Shown here: positions 48,491-60,496 of the stretch, piece after piece
Numbering within the stretch: position 1 is the first letter of the stretch
How the letters are laid out: each line of letters begins with the position of its first letter
NCBI RefSeq assembly: GCF_022605725.1
Contig: NC_065555.1
Location: 12,228,938-12,292,937, forward strand
Direction: 5' to 3'
Origin: Anthonomus grandis grandis
Lineage: Eukaryota; Arthropoda; Insecta; Coleoptera; Curculionidae
Length of the DNA: 64,000 nucleotides
Program-made: the position numbers and the translations under genes
Notes under the pieces: generated by a model
Database searches by the model: none
The model's input: only the letters and a program-made list of their open reading frames with translations
Told to the model about the DNA's origin: nothing

Positions 48491-49424
48491 TAATTAATAT
48501 TTTTTTAAGTAAATACTGCTAATATGTTATTAAGTTAGGAATATAATGTTACATGCAAAGTTACAGTAGAATATTTGAATACTTAAGTAGTCTGAATGTT
48601 TTATTTTTACTGACAAATTGGTGATCATTAATAGTACCTGTTTAGTTATTTAAGTGCATTACTGCGCATTTACTTCACGTGGCAACTGCATGCACCGAAT
48701 GTGTGGCAAAACGAGAGTATTTTAGTAATAACCCCAGGTCCCCAGGTAGGATTTAATAATAAATGCCATTATAATAAATAAGGTGTAAGGTTGTTTATTC
48801 TCGGCTAAAAAGGGCAAAAAGTAATTTTTAATTTTTTTTTAATAGGTAACCTAATGAAGGAACGTCTTGGTCCTTCGAGTCGGATTTATTAAGTATTTGT
48901 AAGGTTGCTGCAGCTGTGAATATTGAAAGGAAAAACAATGAAGGAATTTAAAATGTTAGCGACCCAGTTTCTTTGTTTTGAGTTTTAATGGTTCAAATAA
49001 ACTCCAAGACGTTCAAATCGTTTGTTACCTGTTTCCTCGGCTTTATCCAGGAAATCACCAGAGTACTTATTTATAGAGATTTGCCAGAAATTTGTCTTTC
49101 ATCCTTAAAAGATCGTCAAGTGAGTGCTCATGGTAACACAAATGTTATTTGTATTGTGGTAAATCCTGGGCTGTCCGATTGCACACTAGAAACAACTTTC
49201 ATCAATTTAAAGAACTTTGTAATGTAGCAGACTGGCAAAGCTTACTGTTGAAAAATAATAATAAACCCCTTTTAAAATTTCACAGTGAGTTGGCACAAGT
49301 TTTTGATTTAGCTTTTCCTTTAGTTAGGATTAAGAAAAAAAAAATAAAACCCTGGTACACTAAAGGACTGCTAACTTCGGGTAAAAATCTCAGATCGTTG
49401 CATTACATTAGAAAATTTGCAATT

Positions 49425-51924
49425 GAAGAGTGGAAATTAGAAAGGGCCTAAGTGCCTTTTTTCCGAAATTAAGTTTTTTTACATAGAAACATTCTATGTT
49501 CCATGCTTTATGTCCTATGAAAGGTTCTAAGTGCCAAAATTACATTTTAACCTTTATGAGAGTACCTCGTAAATGTCGATAGTTTTATGTGCGCAAGCAT
49601 TTTCCTTAGAAAGGTCCTAAGTCCCATATATTTATTACCTTAGTTATGTCTAGACATTTGCACGTGTACGTTGTGTGTGATAATTTCTTGATTCGAATTA
49701 TATTATAATGGAAGAAACCCAAAGAAAAAGGAGAAGTAAAGGCAGTGGTTCATTTAGAAGTGAACAGAGTCGTTTAAAAACAAGTGGGAAAGTCATACAA
49801 AACTTATAAAAAGAAGATGGTACCTGAAAAAAACTATCCAGAACAGCAGGTATGGAATACAAACTTATTTGCTATTTTCGCGGAGATTATTCCGAACCGG
49901 TTCTTAACGCTAAGGCAGGAATTACACTAAGAAAATAGTATGTGTGTTGACGTTGGTTTGTGAATCTATCTGTAGGGTAGGCCTTAGTGTTCAGAATTGG
50001 TTCGGGATGATCTACGAGAAAATAGCTACTGTTTTGTTTTCCGGTTATAACTTTGTTTATTTTTTTAGCTGCAAAGGTGTTACCCACAAAAGAAGACGCT
50101 CTCTTTTTGAAAAGTACCATGCACAAAATATGAAAACACAAAGAACTTTTCTAATAGGGCTTATAAGTGTTTGTGATGTTCAAAGAAGGCGACATGGTTC
50201 GTATGAGGATGAGCAAAATAGCAGACGTCAAGCAACAATATATTACTCCCTTCCTAATGGCCAAGGAAAATTTGAACGGGTATGTCAGAAAACATTTCAG
50301 AATACATTCGGTGTTAACGATAAAAAAGTACGGGTCCTCATTGAAAAGAAAAAAATGGGTGAGACCTGTTATAATGATAAACGTACCAGACATGCTGCTC
50401 CAAATTTTTCTGAAGCTGATCGTCTTCTGGATGCCATGATAAAACATGATACCAAGGGAAGTTGGTCATTATTCAAGGGCGAAATCCGAAAAAGAATACG
50501 TTAGTCCTGTCTTAAATATCCACAGACTGTTTAAAGCTTTTACCCAATTACACCCAGATTCGCCAGTCATATACAAATTTTATAGATCTGTTTTCATCAA
50601 GGATTTTCCCAACCTAAGTTTCCACAGACCACGAGTTGATACGTGTAGCACATGTGATAAACTAAAGTGTCAAATTAAAGCCAACATTAAGACAAGTCAA
50701 TCTGCAAAAGATCAGCTATAAATTCATCATCGAAAGGCCGAAAGGGCAAGAGAGATATTAAAGCAAGATACGATTGAGTCTCAAGATCCCGAAAGCACAA
50801 AGTGTAGTTTATCCATGGATCTACAGCAGGTCATGTTTGTTCCATCATTGACACACAGCGACATGTTCTACCTTTCGCAGCTGTCCTGCTACAACTTAGG
50901 AGTTCATATTGGGGATACAAATGAGCCCTACATGTGTATGTGGCACGAGGGAGTAGCTTCTCGTGGAGCCAACGAAATTGCATCATGTCTTTTATACATT
51001 GTTAACCGTGGATTGACCCTTAAGGAGCATTTGGTAATATGGTGTGATAATTGCAGGGGCCAAAATAAGAATAGAATTTTAGTGTTTACATTGATCTTTT
51101 TGGTGGCCAATGGTGTTTTCCACACTATTGAACAGAAATTTCTTGTAAGTGGCCATAGTTTCATGCCCTGCGATAGAGATTTTGCTTTAGTAGAAAAACG
51201 GAAGAAAGGACTAAAGCATTTGTACCCTCAGACCTCCAAGCAATAGTAAAATCAGCAAGGTACGCTTCACCTTTTAATATTGTTGACATGACTCCACGCG
51301 GCTTTTGGGACCTAAAACGAGCGGCGGATAAGTCTATTAACACTACCAAGTTAACTATCAGTAAAGCTACAGTAATAACGATCGAACCTACGAATCCTAC
51401 ACTTATTAAGGTAAAAACTTCATTTTCTGATTTTGAAGAAGGGATGCTTTTGAAGTTAATGTTTGAAAGAAAAGGCAAACTTTAGCTGGACTCAGGCAGG
51501 CAAATATAATGAAGCTGCCATCAGAAAGCAAGGTATCGGAAAATAAAAAGGTATCTCTTCGAAGCATGATTCCTTATTTTCAAAATCCAGAACACCAACT
51601 TTTTGTACAAACAGCTACTGCAGATTAAAGACAATGATTTAGAACAAAAAAAGAAGTAAAATGTATTTTATGAATACTTCTATACTCAAAATCAGTTATG
51701 GCACTTAGGCCCTTTCCTAATTTTACTTGTTTAAACATTTTTATTTTGTAGGAAGAAGTTTAGTTTGCAAATTTTTGTTAAGAAGTAGGTCTTTTGTTTC
51801 AGTTTAAATGCATAATAATTAATAAAGCTTTACTTTAAAAAGTTCTCTGACTTTTATTTAGTTTTTCTCTATTATCTCAAAACCTTTTTTTTGGCACTTA
51901 AGCCCTTTCTAATTTCCGCTCTTC
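49425..51924 (+). mobile_element. DDE-like DNA transposon, copy 3 (Sola-like), with AATT target duplication
   Basis: Exactly 2500 bp between AATT at 49421-49424 and 51925-51928. The inverted repeats, 32 bp with two mismatches, begin GAAGAGTGGAAATTAGAAAG and continue GGCCTAAGTGCC. The end motif recurs subterminally at about 49515, 49609 and, reversed, 51698. Removing the element and one AATT leaves the LINE reading IRKFAIGNAHFGSYVNRP without a break, which confirms the boundaries. Confidence 0.88.
49708..51485 (+). pseudogene. Transposase-like gene of copy 3
   Basis: Starts MEETQRKRRSKGSGS at 49708. A TTTTTAG acceptor near 50070 suggests an intron ahead of CKGVTHKRRRSLFEKY. Family features follow: YNDKRTRHAAPNFSEADR, RPRVDTCSTCDKLK, SMDLQQVMFVP (first acidic block), WHEGVASRGANEIAS, CDNCRGQNKNR (second), SGHSFMPCDRDFALVEKRKK (third). 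Breaks: frameshift near 50440, TAA at 50719-50721, frameshift near 51235 (the frame then reads FNIVDMTPRGFWDLKRAADK). The core acids are kept. This is the best-preserved copy by motif content. Confidence 0.8.
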
Positions 51925-52474
51925 AATTGGTAATGCACATTTTGGGTCTTATGTAAATAGACCGTAGAACCGCTTAAGTACTGTAGAACTTACCGAAACT
52001 CTATTAAGCTGCCCCAGTGCAATGCCGATCCAGTCTCTTATCTTACTAGCATTTAGGTCCCTCAAATATTTTTCCTTGGACCTATAGATCTAAATGAGAT
52101 TGAAGCTGTCCTGCGTGAGTGACATAAAGAGTAAGAATGCTGGTGGGTGGAATAGAGTTTCGGTGACAGTACTTGTTGCATTGCCACAAAAGACACTTTC
52201 TGAAGTAATCAATATTTTTTTTTTATCTGGATCTTTTCATTATTCTCTTAAACAGACTAATTAAAATTCGTGTGATGGACTTTCTTAAAAGGCATTAGCG
52301 TCTATTAGTTTGGTTTTCGGGAAAAAGTCGGTACGGGCGATACTATTTTTAACCTTTTGGAGAGCCTTTACTTGAGGCTGAATTCTAGTGAATATGCGAC
52401 AGCGGATTTTTGTAACTTATTCAAGGCCTTTGATTGCGTGAGTCATAAAATTCTGTTTTTTAAAGTGGTAGACA

Positions 52475-53064
52475 ATGGTAATGTAGAAACAGGTAGTCGG
52501 ACTAACATTGTCTTTATTTTCGTACAACACGACGTTTCGGTAAGTATCTCCGACCGTTATCAAGTGTTAACTAAAGCAATTTCCTATTCTGCAGGCTTAT
52601 ATATGATTGATGGGATCAATGAGGCGTGAATTCTGATGATGCGTGAAGAGAGCGTCTGCTAGAAGAGGTCTTCATATGTTAGGAAAATCCACACTGGGTT
52701 GGCTGAAGACATCCTGGTTTTGCGTTATGTAGGCAGCTTCCAGAAATTTCTTTTTTCGCCAGTGTGATTCCTTTCTTAGGATTTTTGTTTCAGATCAGTG
52801 AATGTTATGCCCGTTTGTCCAAGCATGTTTAGCAATATCTGATCTAGCTACTTTTCCAGTTGTCATCCATTTGCGATTTTGCATACATTTACATCGCGTT
52901 CCTTGGTCCTAACTGCCAAAGGTCTTTTGGTTTCGTCAACGTATGAGCCCCCACACTCACACGGGATCTGGTAGATGCAGTTTTTCGTGTCTGCAGTAGA
53001 TTCTGGCTTTGTTTTGGAAACATAACTTCTTATTGTATTGCCAGATCTAAAGGAGGTTTTTAGA
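52475..53064 (-). mobile_element. Penelope-like 3' fragment with GIY-YIG endonuclease
   Basis: The reverse strand reads NCIYQIPCECGGSYVDETKR and PLAVRTKERD, the GIY-YIG-type nuclease start of Penelope-like elements (usual form VYKIPCxCGxxYIGETxRxLxxRxxEH). Toward the element's 3' side, TTGATAACGGTCGGAGATAC then TTACCGAAACGTCG (about 52530-52565, minus strand) resembles a hammerhead core with a possible stem II (CGGT/ACCG). The insertion removed part of the LINE it sits in. Confidence 0.75.
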
Positions 53065-54827
53065 TTAAACTTTTGGTAAATCTGGAAAAATATAGGCTAC
53101 TCATTGATGCTAGTGTGTCCCAGGGCTCTGTCCTCGACCCCATTTTGTTCTTGTTTTACGTCAATGATCTGCCTCTGGTCCCTGTTTCTGGAAAGTTTAC
53201 ACTTTTTGCCGACGATACCACTCTACTTTGGCATGATACCGACCCTGAAAGAATGAGAGTTGTCATTGGCACGAATCTGACTTTTGAAGTAGTAGTGTGA
53301 TGTTAACAAGTTAGCCTTTAACATCTCCAGAGTTACTTTGCATAATAATTCATTCAGTTTATCTGTCGTTAACAAATTTTTAGATGACTATCGATAAGCA
53401 CTTATAATTTGAAAACCACGTCTCTTACTAGCAAAAAAAATTGTCATTACACTGTTATGCTATTAGAGCAATTGCTACTTCCCTTTACTTTATTGTAGCT
53501 AAAAATGCTTACCATGCTCTCATTAAATCTCATTTTAGGTATGGAAGTGTCTTCTGGAGAGTTTGTTCCCAGTATCTGTTTAATTCTTTGTTTATTATGA
53601 AGAAGAAGGTAATTCCCAACGTGTCCCTTTTCACACTTCTTGTCCTGAGGCATTACATCTTAAGTTTGCCCTTCTTATTTATAATGAAAACAGCTTGTGT
53701 TGTACATAAAAAACTCAAACATGAGCTTAATTCTCCATCTGAGTGCAATCTTCGTAACACATTTTCTATGCCTCTTCCTATTCCTCGTTTGTATACGGCG
53801 GCAGAAAGCTTTTTAATAATTTAACCCTTAATTTGGAATACTGAATGTGACCTTAGAAAATGTGTTTAGGAAAAGATTAAAAACATTTTTACACAGTGAA
53901 GCTTTTTACTCTTTGGATCAATTTTACGCTAGACACTTTTAGTCATATTGTTTGTTATTCCCTGACTAGCTTTGATACATGTATTTTATAATTTATTTTT
54001 AAAACCATTATCTATAATGTTTTCTTATTTTGCTTTAAAAATATTTTCACTCCTTCTTTTACAGCTTTGTTAACAAGTTTTAGGTTTATAACACTAAAGC
54101 GATTTTTAACTTTTAATTTGAACCTTTTTTTTATTGGCAATGTTTCGGTCTATATTAAGCAGAATATTACACAATAGTAAACTAAATTTAACTAAACTAT
54201 TATGTTATTTATTAACTATATCAATTATTCATATACGTCTTTAAAATATAAAGATAAAAAGTAACAATAAAATTTAAAAATCATAATTAAATGGGAAAAT
54301 GCAAAATGTTCTTACAACAGAAAAAATCAAAATATTTCGCTAGATAGTATAGAGTTGAACATTAGAGTATTTTTTGATGATTCCATTTAGTTTGCATTTA
54401 TTTGGTTTTTGACGAAAACAGTATATCATTTGGGTATATCGGTGTGCAACTAACAAGATTTAATAACTAATATTTTAAATTGTTAAGGTTTTTAGATAAT
54501 GTAAATAAAAGTAAGGGAATAAAATTTATTTGAAGTATTGTTCCCATAGAATATGATAGAACCCGCCCATGGTCGCCACATTTTTGCGTTAAATTAATTC
54601 CACAAAAAACTAACTTGCTTACAACAACAATAGCCATTTAAATAAAGATTTTGTAAGATTTTAATTGTAACATTTAATTTTTTTAAATTTATATTAGACC
54701 CTAGGTAACTAGGTAGTGCTCACAGATGTTAAGGTAGGTATAATACTTACAGAACCAACATCACAGTTTTAATTCGAATTAGACTCAAGTATAAGTACAT
54801 ATTTACATTTTTTATACAATATCTATA

Positions 54828-55260
54828 CAGGGTGTCCCATTAATAATGGTAAATATTTTAACAGCAGATTCCTCTCATAAAAATAATGAAAATATGGTCA
54901 ATTCAATAATAATAGAAATAATTAAAGGCCAAAACGATTATGATGAAGATCAAGTCCTTTTCCAGTAAGATATGTCACCTCTACACTATGCTGCTAATGG
55001 AAGGCAATATCTTGATGAAATATTTCCTAATTGTTGGATTGAAGGGACAGGATCCTTTGTGAAATAGTCAGCTAGATCGCCTGATTTGACGCCACTTGAT
55101 TTTTTTAAAAAGGCATTTAAAATTTAAAGTGTACGCAAAGCATTATAAATGAGTATCAGATAATAACACCTGGAGTTTTAGAAAATGTCAGACCTCGTTT
55201 TAATTTTAACCTTAGTTTTTGCATTTTAGTAGGCGGGGCTTAATTGGAGCACACAAATTA
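54828..55260 (+). mobile_element. Tc/mariner DD41D transposase scrap
   Basis: After a TACAGGGTGTCCCATTA end motif at 54828, the frame reads a degraded WFQQDGAPPHY equivalent (FQ*DMSPLHYAANGRQYLDE), then IFPNCWIEGTGS and SARSPDLTPLDFF. Helices after the third block follow in broken frames. Relative of the element at 12727-14718, with the rest deleted. Confidence 0.65.
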
Positions 55261-55839
55261 ACCTAATTTCATAAACATGTCTTATTTAAATGAAATAAGA
55301 GTAGGTAGGTCTTACCTAACTTTTTTCTACTGGCAATGGGCAGTTATTTCTTTCTTTTTTTAATTTATTGTGAATCAGGATCAAATAATAAATTTACTTT
55401 AATTTTTTACGAATTTTAACAAACTGCCATTATTAAAAAAAGGCCTGAAGACCTTCTTTAAAGTATTTTGTCATATAAAGAAAAAGAAATTTTAAAATTA
55501 GGTGACACGCTGCTGTTATAATAAAAGTAACTAAACTAATTTAAATTTTAGGGGTTATTTGATCTTCTCGTAGGGGATTAATTTATAAATTGATACATAT
55601 ATTCTATAAACTCATCAATGACAACCAAAGCATTTTGCTCAAAAATTAAGAGGCTTAAAGACAAAACCTCAAATACTATAAATGAGATAATACATAATTA
55701 CAATACATTGGAGAATATTTGTAGTATATATCAGCATCTTATAACTATGACGAAAAAATTTTAACGATAAAATCAAACATTGAAATGACAGAAATATACT
55801 TTAATAGGAATACTGAATTCTTATATAATTTAAACCATT

Positions 55840-56540
55840 AAAGAACTAGAATTTGCAATAAAGTGTAGCAAAAATGGCTCACATCAGCCAGATGAGATTT
55901 TGGTCTCAATAGTTGCAAATATCCCAAATGAAGCACTACATAAATTATTGTAAAAGTAAGTGTTACAATTCCTGGTCCACAAACTTATTTCCTTATTTAA
56001 GGAGATATTCAACACTAATTCCAATTGTAAAACCCGTAAAACCACATACCAATATAGAAAGCTAACGACCTATAACCCTTACAAACCATTTAAACAAAAT
56101 TTTAAAAAGAATTTTAGATTGATGTGGTCTTTTTTAGAAAAACATCTTATTGATCCAAATCAATTTGGCTTTTGAAAAGGCAAATCTACAGTTAAAATAA
56201 TGGGATTTACTCTAGATTTATATGAAAATTTTGCTAACAAAAATCACCAAGTTGTTTTTCTTGACCTAACTCGTGCTTTTGATACTACCTGGAAATACAA
56301 TATTATTAAAATTCTCTTTTTTTGGAAATATAAGGTCATCTACCAAAGTTTATAAAAAAAATGTTGGCAAGCAAACCCTTTTGCGTAAGAATAGCAAATA
56401 CCCTTTCTTTAAAGTTTATACTGGAAAATGGTATTTGTCAAGATCTGTAATCAGCCCAACATTATTTGTAATATCTATAACCAGTATAAGATCATCATCT
56501 ATTACTCCATATAAATTACAGAATATTTTCTGATGACATA
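55840..56540 (+). mobile_element. LINE reverse transcriptase fragment
   Basis: CSKNGSHQPDEILVSIVANI-like entry, then YRKLTTYNPYKPF, KHLIDPNQFGF, KGKSTVKIMGFTLDLYENFA and VVFLDLTRAFDTTWKYNI, the palm of a non-LTR RT. A stop interrupts GF*KGKST. Beyond VYTGKWYLSRSVISPTLF the frame ends without the catalytic DD box in frame; a SDDIV-like trace may follow near 56530. Confidence 0.65.
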
Positions 56541-56905
56541 GTAATATATCATTATAATATATTCTTAGGAAATATTAAAAACTCTTGAAGGTTTAAATTG
56601 GTGATTAAAATAACTAAATAAAATATTTCACCACCTTTTAGTATACTAGAAACGCCATCATTCTCTTTTTAACTTGTGACTTCTATTTTAAATTGCAAGT
56701 AATTACAATAATATACTGCACCCAAGACCTTTATTTGTCGGACGTGTATTCTCCTATGTGTCCGAATAGTTAAAATGTTGTTCTTAAAAATATCCAATTC
56801 AGTTGAATAGAGTTACTTCAAAGTCTTATGTGCAGTATTGTCATATTCACGATATACCGTAAATATATATGAAAAATTAAAAAAAAATCATATATTGCTG
56901 ATATA

Positions 56906-56911
56906 TTTATT
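56906..56911 (-). terminator. Candidate poly(A) signal of odorant receptor gene C
   Basis: AATAAA on the minus strand about 84 bases after the gene C stop, equivalent to the signals of genes A and B. Confidence 0.55.
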
Positions 56912-56994
56912 AACAATCAAAATATTGCAAATTGTAGTCTAATGCTAGCTTTTTTTTAAGTGCTGAAAGAATATTTATACAGTAAGAATTCGGT

Positions 56995-57425
56995 TTAAGA
57001 TCCACCATTGTCAGTCATAGCTACCATTAGGGTAACATATGAGTACGCGGCTTTCATGGTCTGAAAATATTTTATTATATTATACACTTTATTGTTATGG
57101 ATTTATCTTACTGCAATGGCGGTATTAATTGTCATGGGAAAGAACGGCCCAACAAATAATCTCAATGGTTTTCGAGATCTCGCCATCATAAAGACTATTG
57201 TACTTTTGACACTCTTTGATGTTTCGTACCATTCACTCTCAAATAATGCATCTGATATCATAATGCTCTAAAAAAATTAAAATCTTACATATTTTTTAAT
57301 ATCTTACCTACTTTTATATTTACCTGTATTTGTAATTCATTAGCATGCCAAGCGAGAACAAATAACTGAAATATTTGTGTTATACATATAGTGATCAAAA
57401 ATATTTTCATCCAAAAAGAATTTTG
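56995..57425 (-). CDS. Odorant receptor gene C, last three exons only
   Basis: complement(56995..57060, 57112..57267, 57324..57425). Exon lengths 66, 156 and 102 are identical to the matching exons of genes A and B, with intact GT-AG sites. The protein reads IFLITICITQIFQLFVLAWH, SDALFESEWYETSKSVKS, FVGPFFPMTINTAIA and KAAYSYVTLMVAMTDNGGS before the stop. Exon 4 (FVDDFNLAM type) should lie 1-2 kb upstream, as in A and B, but is not found before 64000; LINEs fill that space. Either the 5' exons are beyond the window or the gene is truncated. The three exons have no damage. Confidence 0.85.
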
Positions 57426-57699
57426 CTAAAAAATATTGTATTTATTAATCTTTGTCTAAAAGAAAGAAGATACTGATTCTCAATAATCAATAAGTCTTAA
57501 ATCACGCTAGGTACTACATTTATTTTTCTCTTATTTGGGTTCAAAAATAAATAAAATTCATAACAATAAGGTAGTGTATAATAGTTTCATGACTATCAAA
57601 TGACTTATCATCCTTCTTTTTTTTTCCTTGTCTTCTTATTTTAAAGAAGACTTAAAGCATTTTAGCACAGGCTGTCTTCACTTTATATTAGAACTTAAT

Positions 57700-57860
57700 A
57701 TTCATTCCTGATAATGGTCTCAGTTTGATGGTATTATTGCTTGTATTTAGGTTTCTGATTGATAATGGATATTGCTTCTTTTAAAATAAATCCAGAATAT
57801 CAGGTAGATGTACTTTATTAAATGCTTTTGTTAAGTCAATAAAACATCGCAATAAATAAC
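57700..57860 (-). mobile_element. Short RTE-like LINE fragment
   Basis: The reverse strand reads RCFIDLTKAFNKVHLPDILD, the A-motif region of an RTE-type RT, followed by a degraded LNTSNNTIKL. About 150 bases, in the presumed intron upstream of receptor gene C exon 5. Confidence 0.6.
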
Positions 57861-58859
57861 GCAGCAAAGCTGAATTCAACTAACCATAGAATCTAAAATG
57901 TGAGAATAGAAGGCAGTAAGTTTTTAGTAAGTGTTCCGTTCTCTCTCCTTTTGTTACTTGTGCTAATTTTACTTATTTTTAGTTAACATAAGTTTTCTTT
58001 ATAGTTTAAGATATTTAATAATTAGTTCGGTAATACTTTGTTTATTTTGGTTTATTTACATTGATTTTGCGTATAAAAGTTCACCCGGTATAACACACGC
58101 ATTTCTTGGTAAATTCTTAATATTTAAACTCGACCTATCTTACATTTCCTTACTCTCTTACTCCAATGTTCCTTCCATAAAGCCTTGCTCTTTTATCCTA
58201 ATTTACCTTATGGACCCCTCGGGGCGAGAGGAGTAAGCTATTTGACCGAGATCATCCGCCAAAAACTTAAAATACGGAACAAGTGTGCAATATCGGAAAG
58301 CAGTAGTACTACGGCAATTATTGAATCGGTACTTAAATCTCATGCGGGATAATATCAAAGTGCATCACGTCTTTGTCAATTTAATGAAAGCTAATTGAAG
58401 TGTTCCTTATATCAACATCCTTTACTTCATTTATTATTAGGGTAAGTCGAGTCCTTTTTTTCCTTTCACGTTAAATTGTGTCTCTTCTTATTTTGTTTCT
58501 ATTTTATTTCACTCATTACATAGTCACTAAGGGTGTGCATCGAAAACAGAAGGATCACCTTATTTCAGTGTGACTGGAGCAGCGTATTTATTTTTTTACA
58601 GTCTGGCCTTGATAACTTGATAAATAATTAAAATCGAAATAACCTTAATTTAAGTAATTAAACATATATTATAAACAGGCCCGAAATAGTACGTAATGGT
58701 AAGGGAAAGGTATGGCTTGTATCAAATGGTGAAGTTCGAAGCAATCATTTTCTCTTTGCATCACACTTAAGTTCCAAACTATGGTCAAAGAAGACTTTGC
58801 TGTAAGTAAGTTATTAAAGTATTTAAGCAAACAGCTTGTGGTATATTAAATTTGAGATG

Positions 58860-60380
58860 ATTTAAGACTGAGTGTCGTAATTTTGCGTTGGCGTCAATAA
58901 GACGAGAAAAAGCTGCATATCTTTCAAGCTTGGAGAGTGACAAAACTGGTAAAAAACTTTAAAAAGGTCTAGAAACTTTAAATATTAAAACAACCAAGAA
59001 TAATAACGAGCTGCCATTTAATATATCTGATCCAAATCAAATAAATGATTTTTTTGTAAGCGTCTTTAATAAATCTGATAAATGTGTGAACAAAATTAAC
59101 TTCTACTCCAGTAATAAATTTACCGAGGATAATTTTCATTTTTCTTTAGTAGACCAAAATACTGTCGAAAAAACTATAAAAAATATTAGGTCCAATGCCT
59201 CTGGTGTGGATAACATAACTCGACGTATGTTACACTTATGTCTCCGTGATATACTGGATCATGTCACTCATATTATAAATTGTTGTTTGGAGGTAGGATA
59301 GGTGAGTCAGTGGTATGTCCGATTCCCAAATCCTCCAGTCCGGAAAGTGTTCAAGATTTGCATCCGTTAAGTTTGCTTCCCGTAATCTCCAAAGTTCTCG
59401 AAAGAATAGTCTATATGCAGCTCATTCATTGCAGTCATATGCAGTCATCATTTTTAATGTCAAATAATATCCTCCCTTCCCATCAATCTGGTTTTAGGAA
59501 ACATCATAGTACAGCTAGTTCACTTCTAAACGTCACCGATAATACCATGCGAGCTCTTGACAAAAAGATTTCAGCCATTATGATAGCTCTTAATTTCTCG
59601 AAAGCATTTGATGTAATCGATCATAATTTGCTTGTAGGGAAATTGAAATATTATGGCTGTAGCGAGGGTTGTTTTGTCCTTTTTTAAAACTTACTTATGG
59701 CGTAGAACCTAGAAAGTGAGGGTAAATAATGAATATTCTGCTTCAAAATTAGGTGTTATTTACGCATGCGTATGCTTTATGCCAATAAACACATTTTAAA
59801 TTTTAAAACTAGGAAAAAACTCGAGGTGGCTCTTGTTTTATCTATTTTAAATTACTGCCTTATAGTTTATTATCCTTGCTTAGACCAAATAAATCGTTAC
59901 CGCCTGCAACGCGTGCAGAATACTTGCTGTAGATTTATTTTTAACCTCGGAAAGTTTGATCATGTATCAGACTCTATATTTCAGTTGAGGTGGTTAACGC
60001 TTTCTTACCTTTTCAAATTCATCACTTCTACTTTTCTTTATCGATTATATATTAGTGAAAGACCTGAATATCTTTTTGAAAAGTTAATACCAAGAAACCA
60101 GGTTCACTCTCGAAATATTAGATAGAATATCTTAACCATGCCGTACCATTCCACGGCTGTGTTCGAGCGATCTTTTACTTATAGTGCCGTTAAGTTCTTT
60201 AATACTTATAAACTAATATTTAATACTTCGTTAAATGTGTATAGTATTAACTGTGAATGTTAGGAAGGTTAGGAGATAACAGTAGCTTTAAGCTAATCTT
60301 CGCCTTCTTTGGCAATGTAGTATTAAGTAATATTGTAAGATTAATATTGCTTTTTTTTAATAAAGACATATTATTATTTA
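58860..60380 (+). mobile_element. Jockey/CR1-like LINE with internal RT deletion
   Basis: Reads NNELPFNISDPNQINDFF, IRSNASGVDNITRRML, VVCPIPKSSSPESVQDLHP, SLLPVISKVLERIV, LPSHQSGFRKHHSTASSLL and LNFSKAFDVIDHNLLVGKL. Then, after a jump near 59690-59760, C-terminal NILNFKTRKKLEVALVLSIL-type sequence (LNYCLIVYYPCLDQINRYRL). The part with the catalytic FADD box is missing, consistent with an internal deletion. The 3' end near 60380 has AATAAAG and an (ATT)n-like tail, abutting the next LINE tail to tail. Confidence 0.8.
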
Positions 60381-60496
60381 CAGCCAGTTAAGGCTCGCAC
60401 CCCCTCTAAGAGGGGAGGGGGACATTTACTTATCCCAGATACCTCCGATATCAAAAGGATTAAGCTCTGTGGTCTGTGGGGGCCTTTTTGGTGCCC

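Larger units (their letters stand above)
48988..54080 (+). mobile_element. Jockey/CR1-like LINE interrupted by two later elements
   Basis: Pieces: 48988-49424 (ADWQSLLLKNNNKPLLKF, KPWYTKGLL, linker between endonuclease and RT), 51925-52475 (GPIDLNEIEAVL, then DFCNLFKAFDCVSHKILFF), 53065-54080 (SVSQGSVLDPILFLFYVNDL, then TLFADDTTLLWHD with the FADD catalytic box, then HALIKSHFRYGSVFW and a 3' end). A DNA transposon separates pieces 1 and 2, with the LINE frame continuing across the reconstructed empty site. A Penelope fragment separates pieces 2 and 3. Stops are frequent. Confidence 0.85.
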
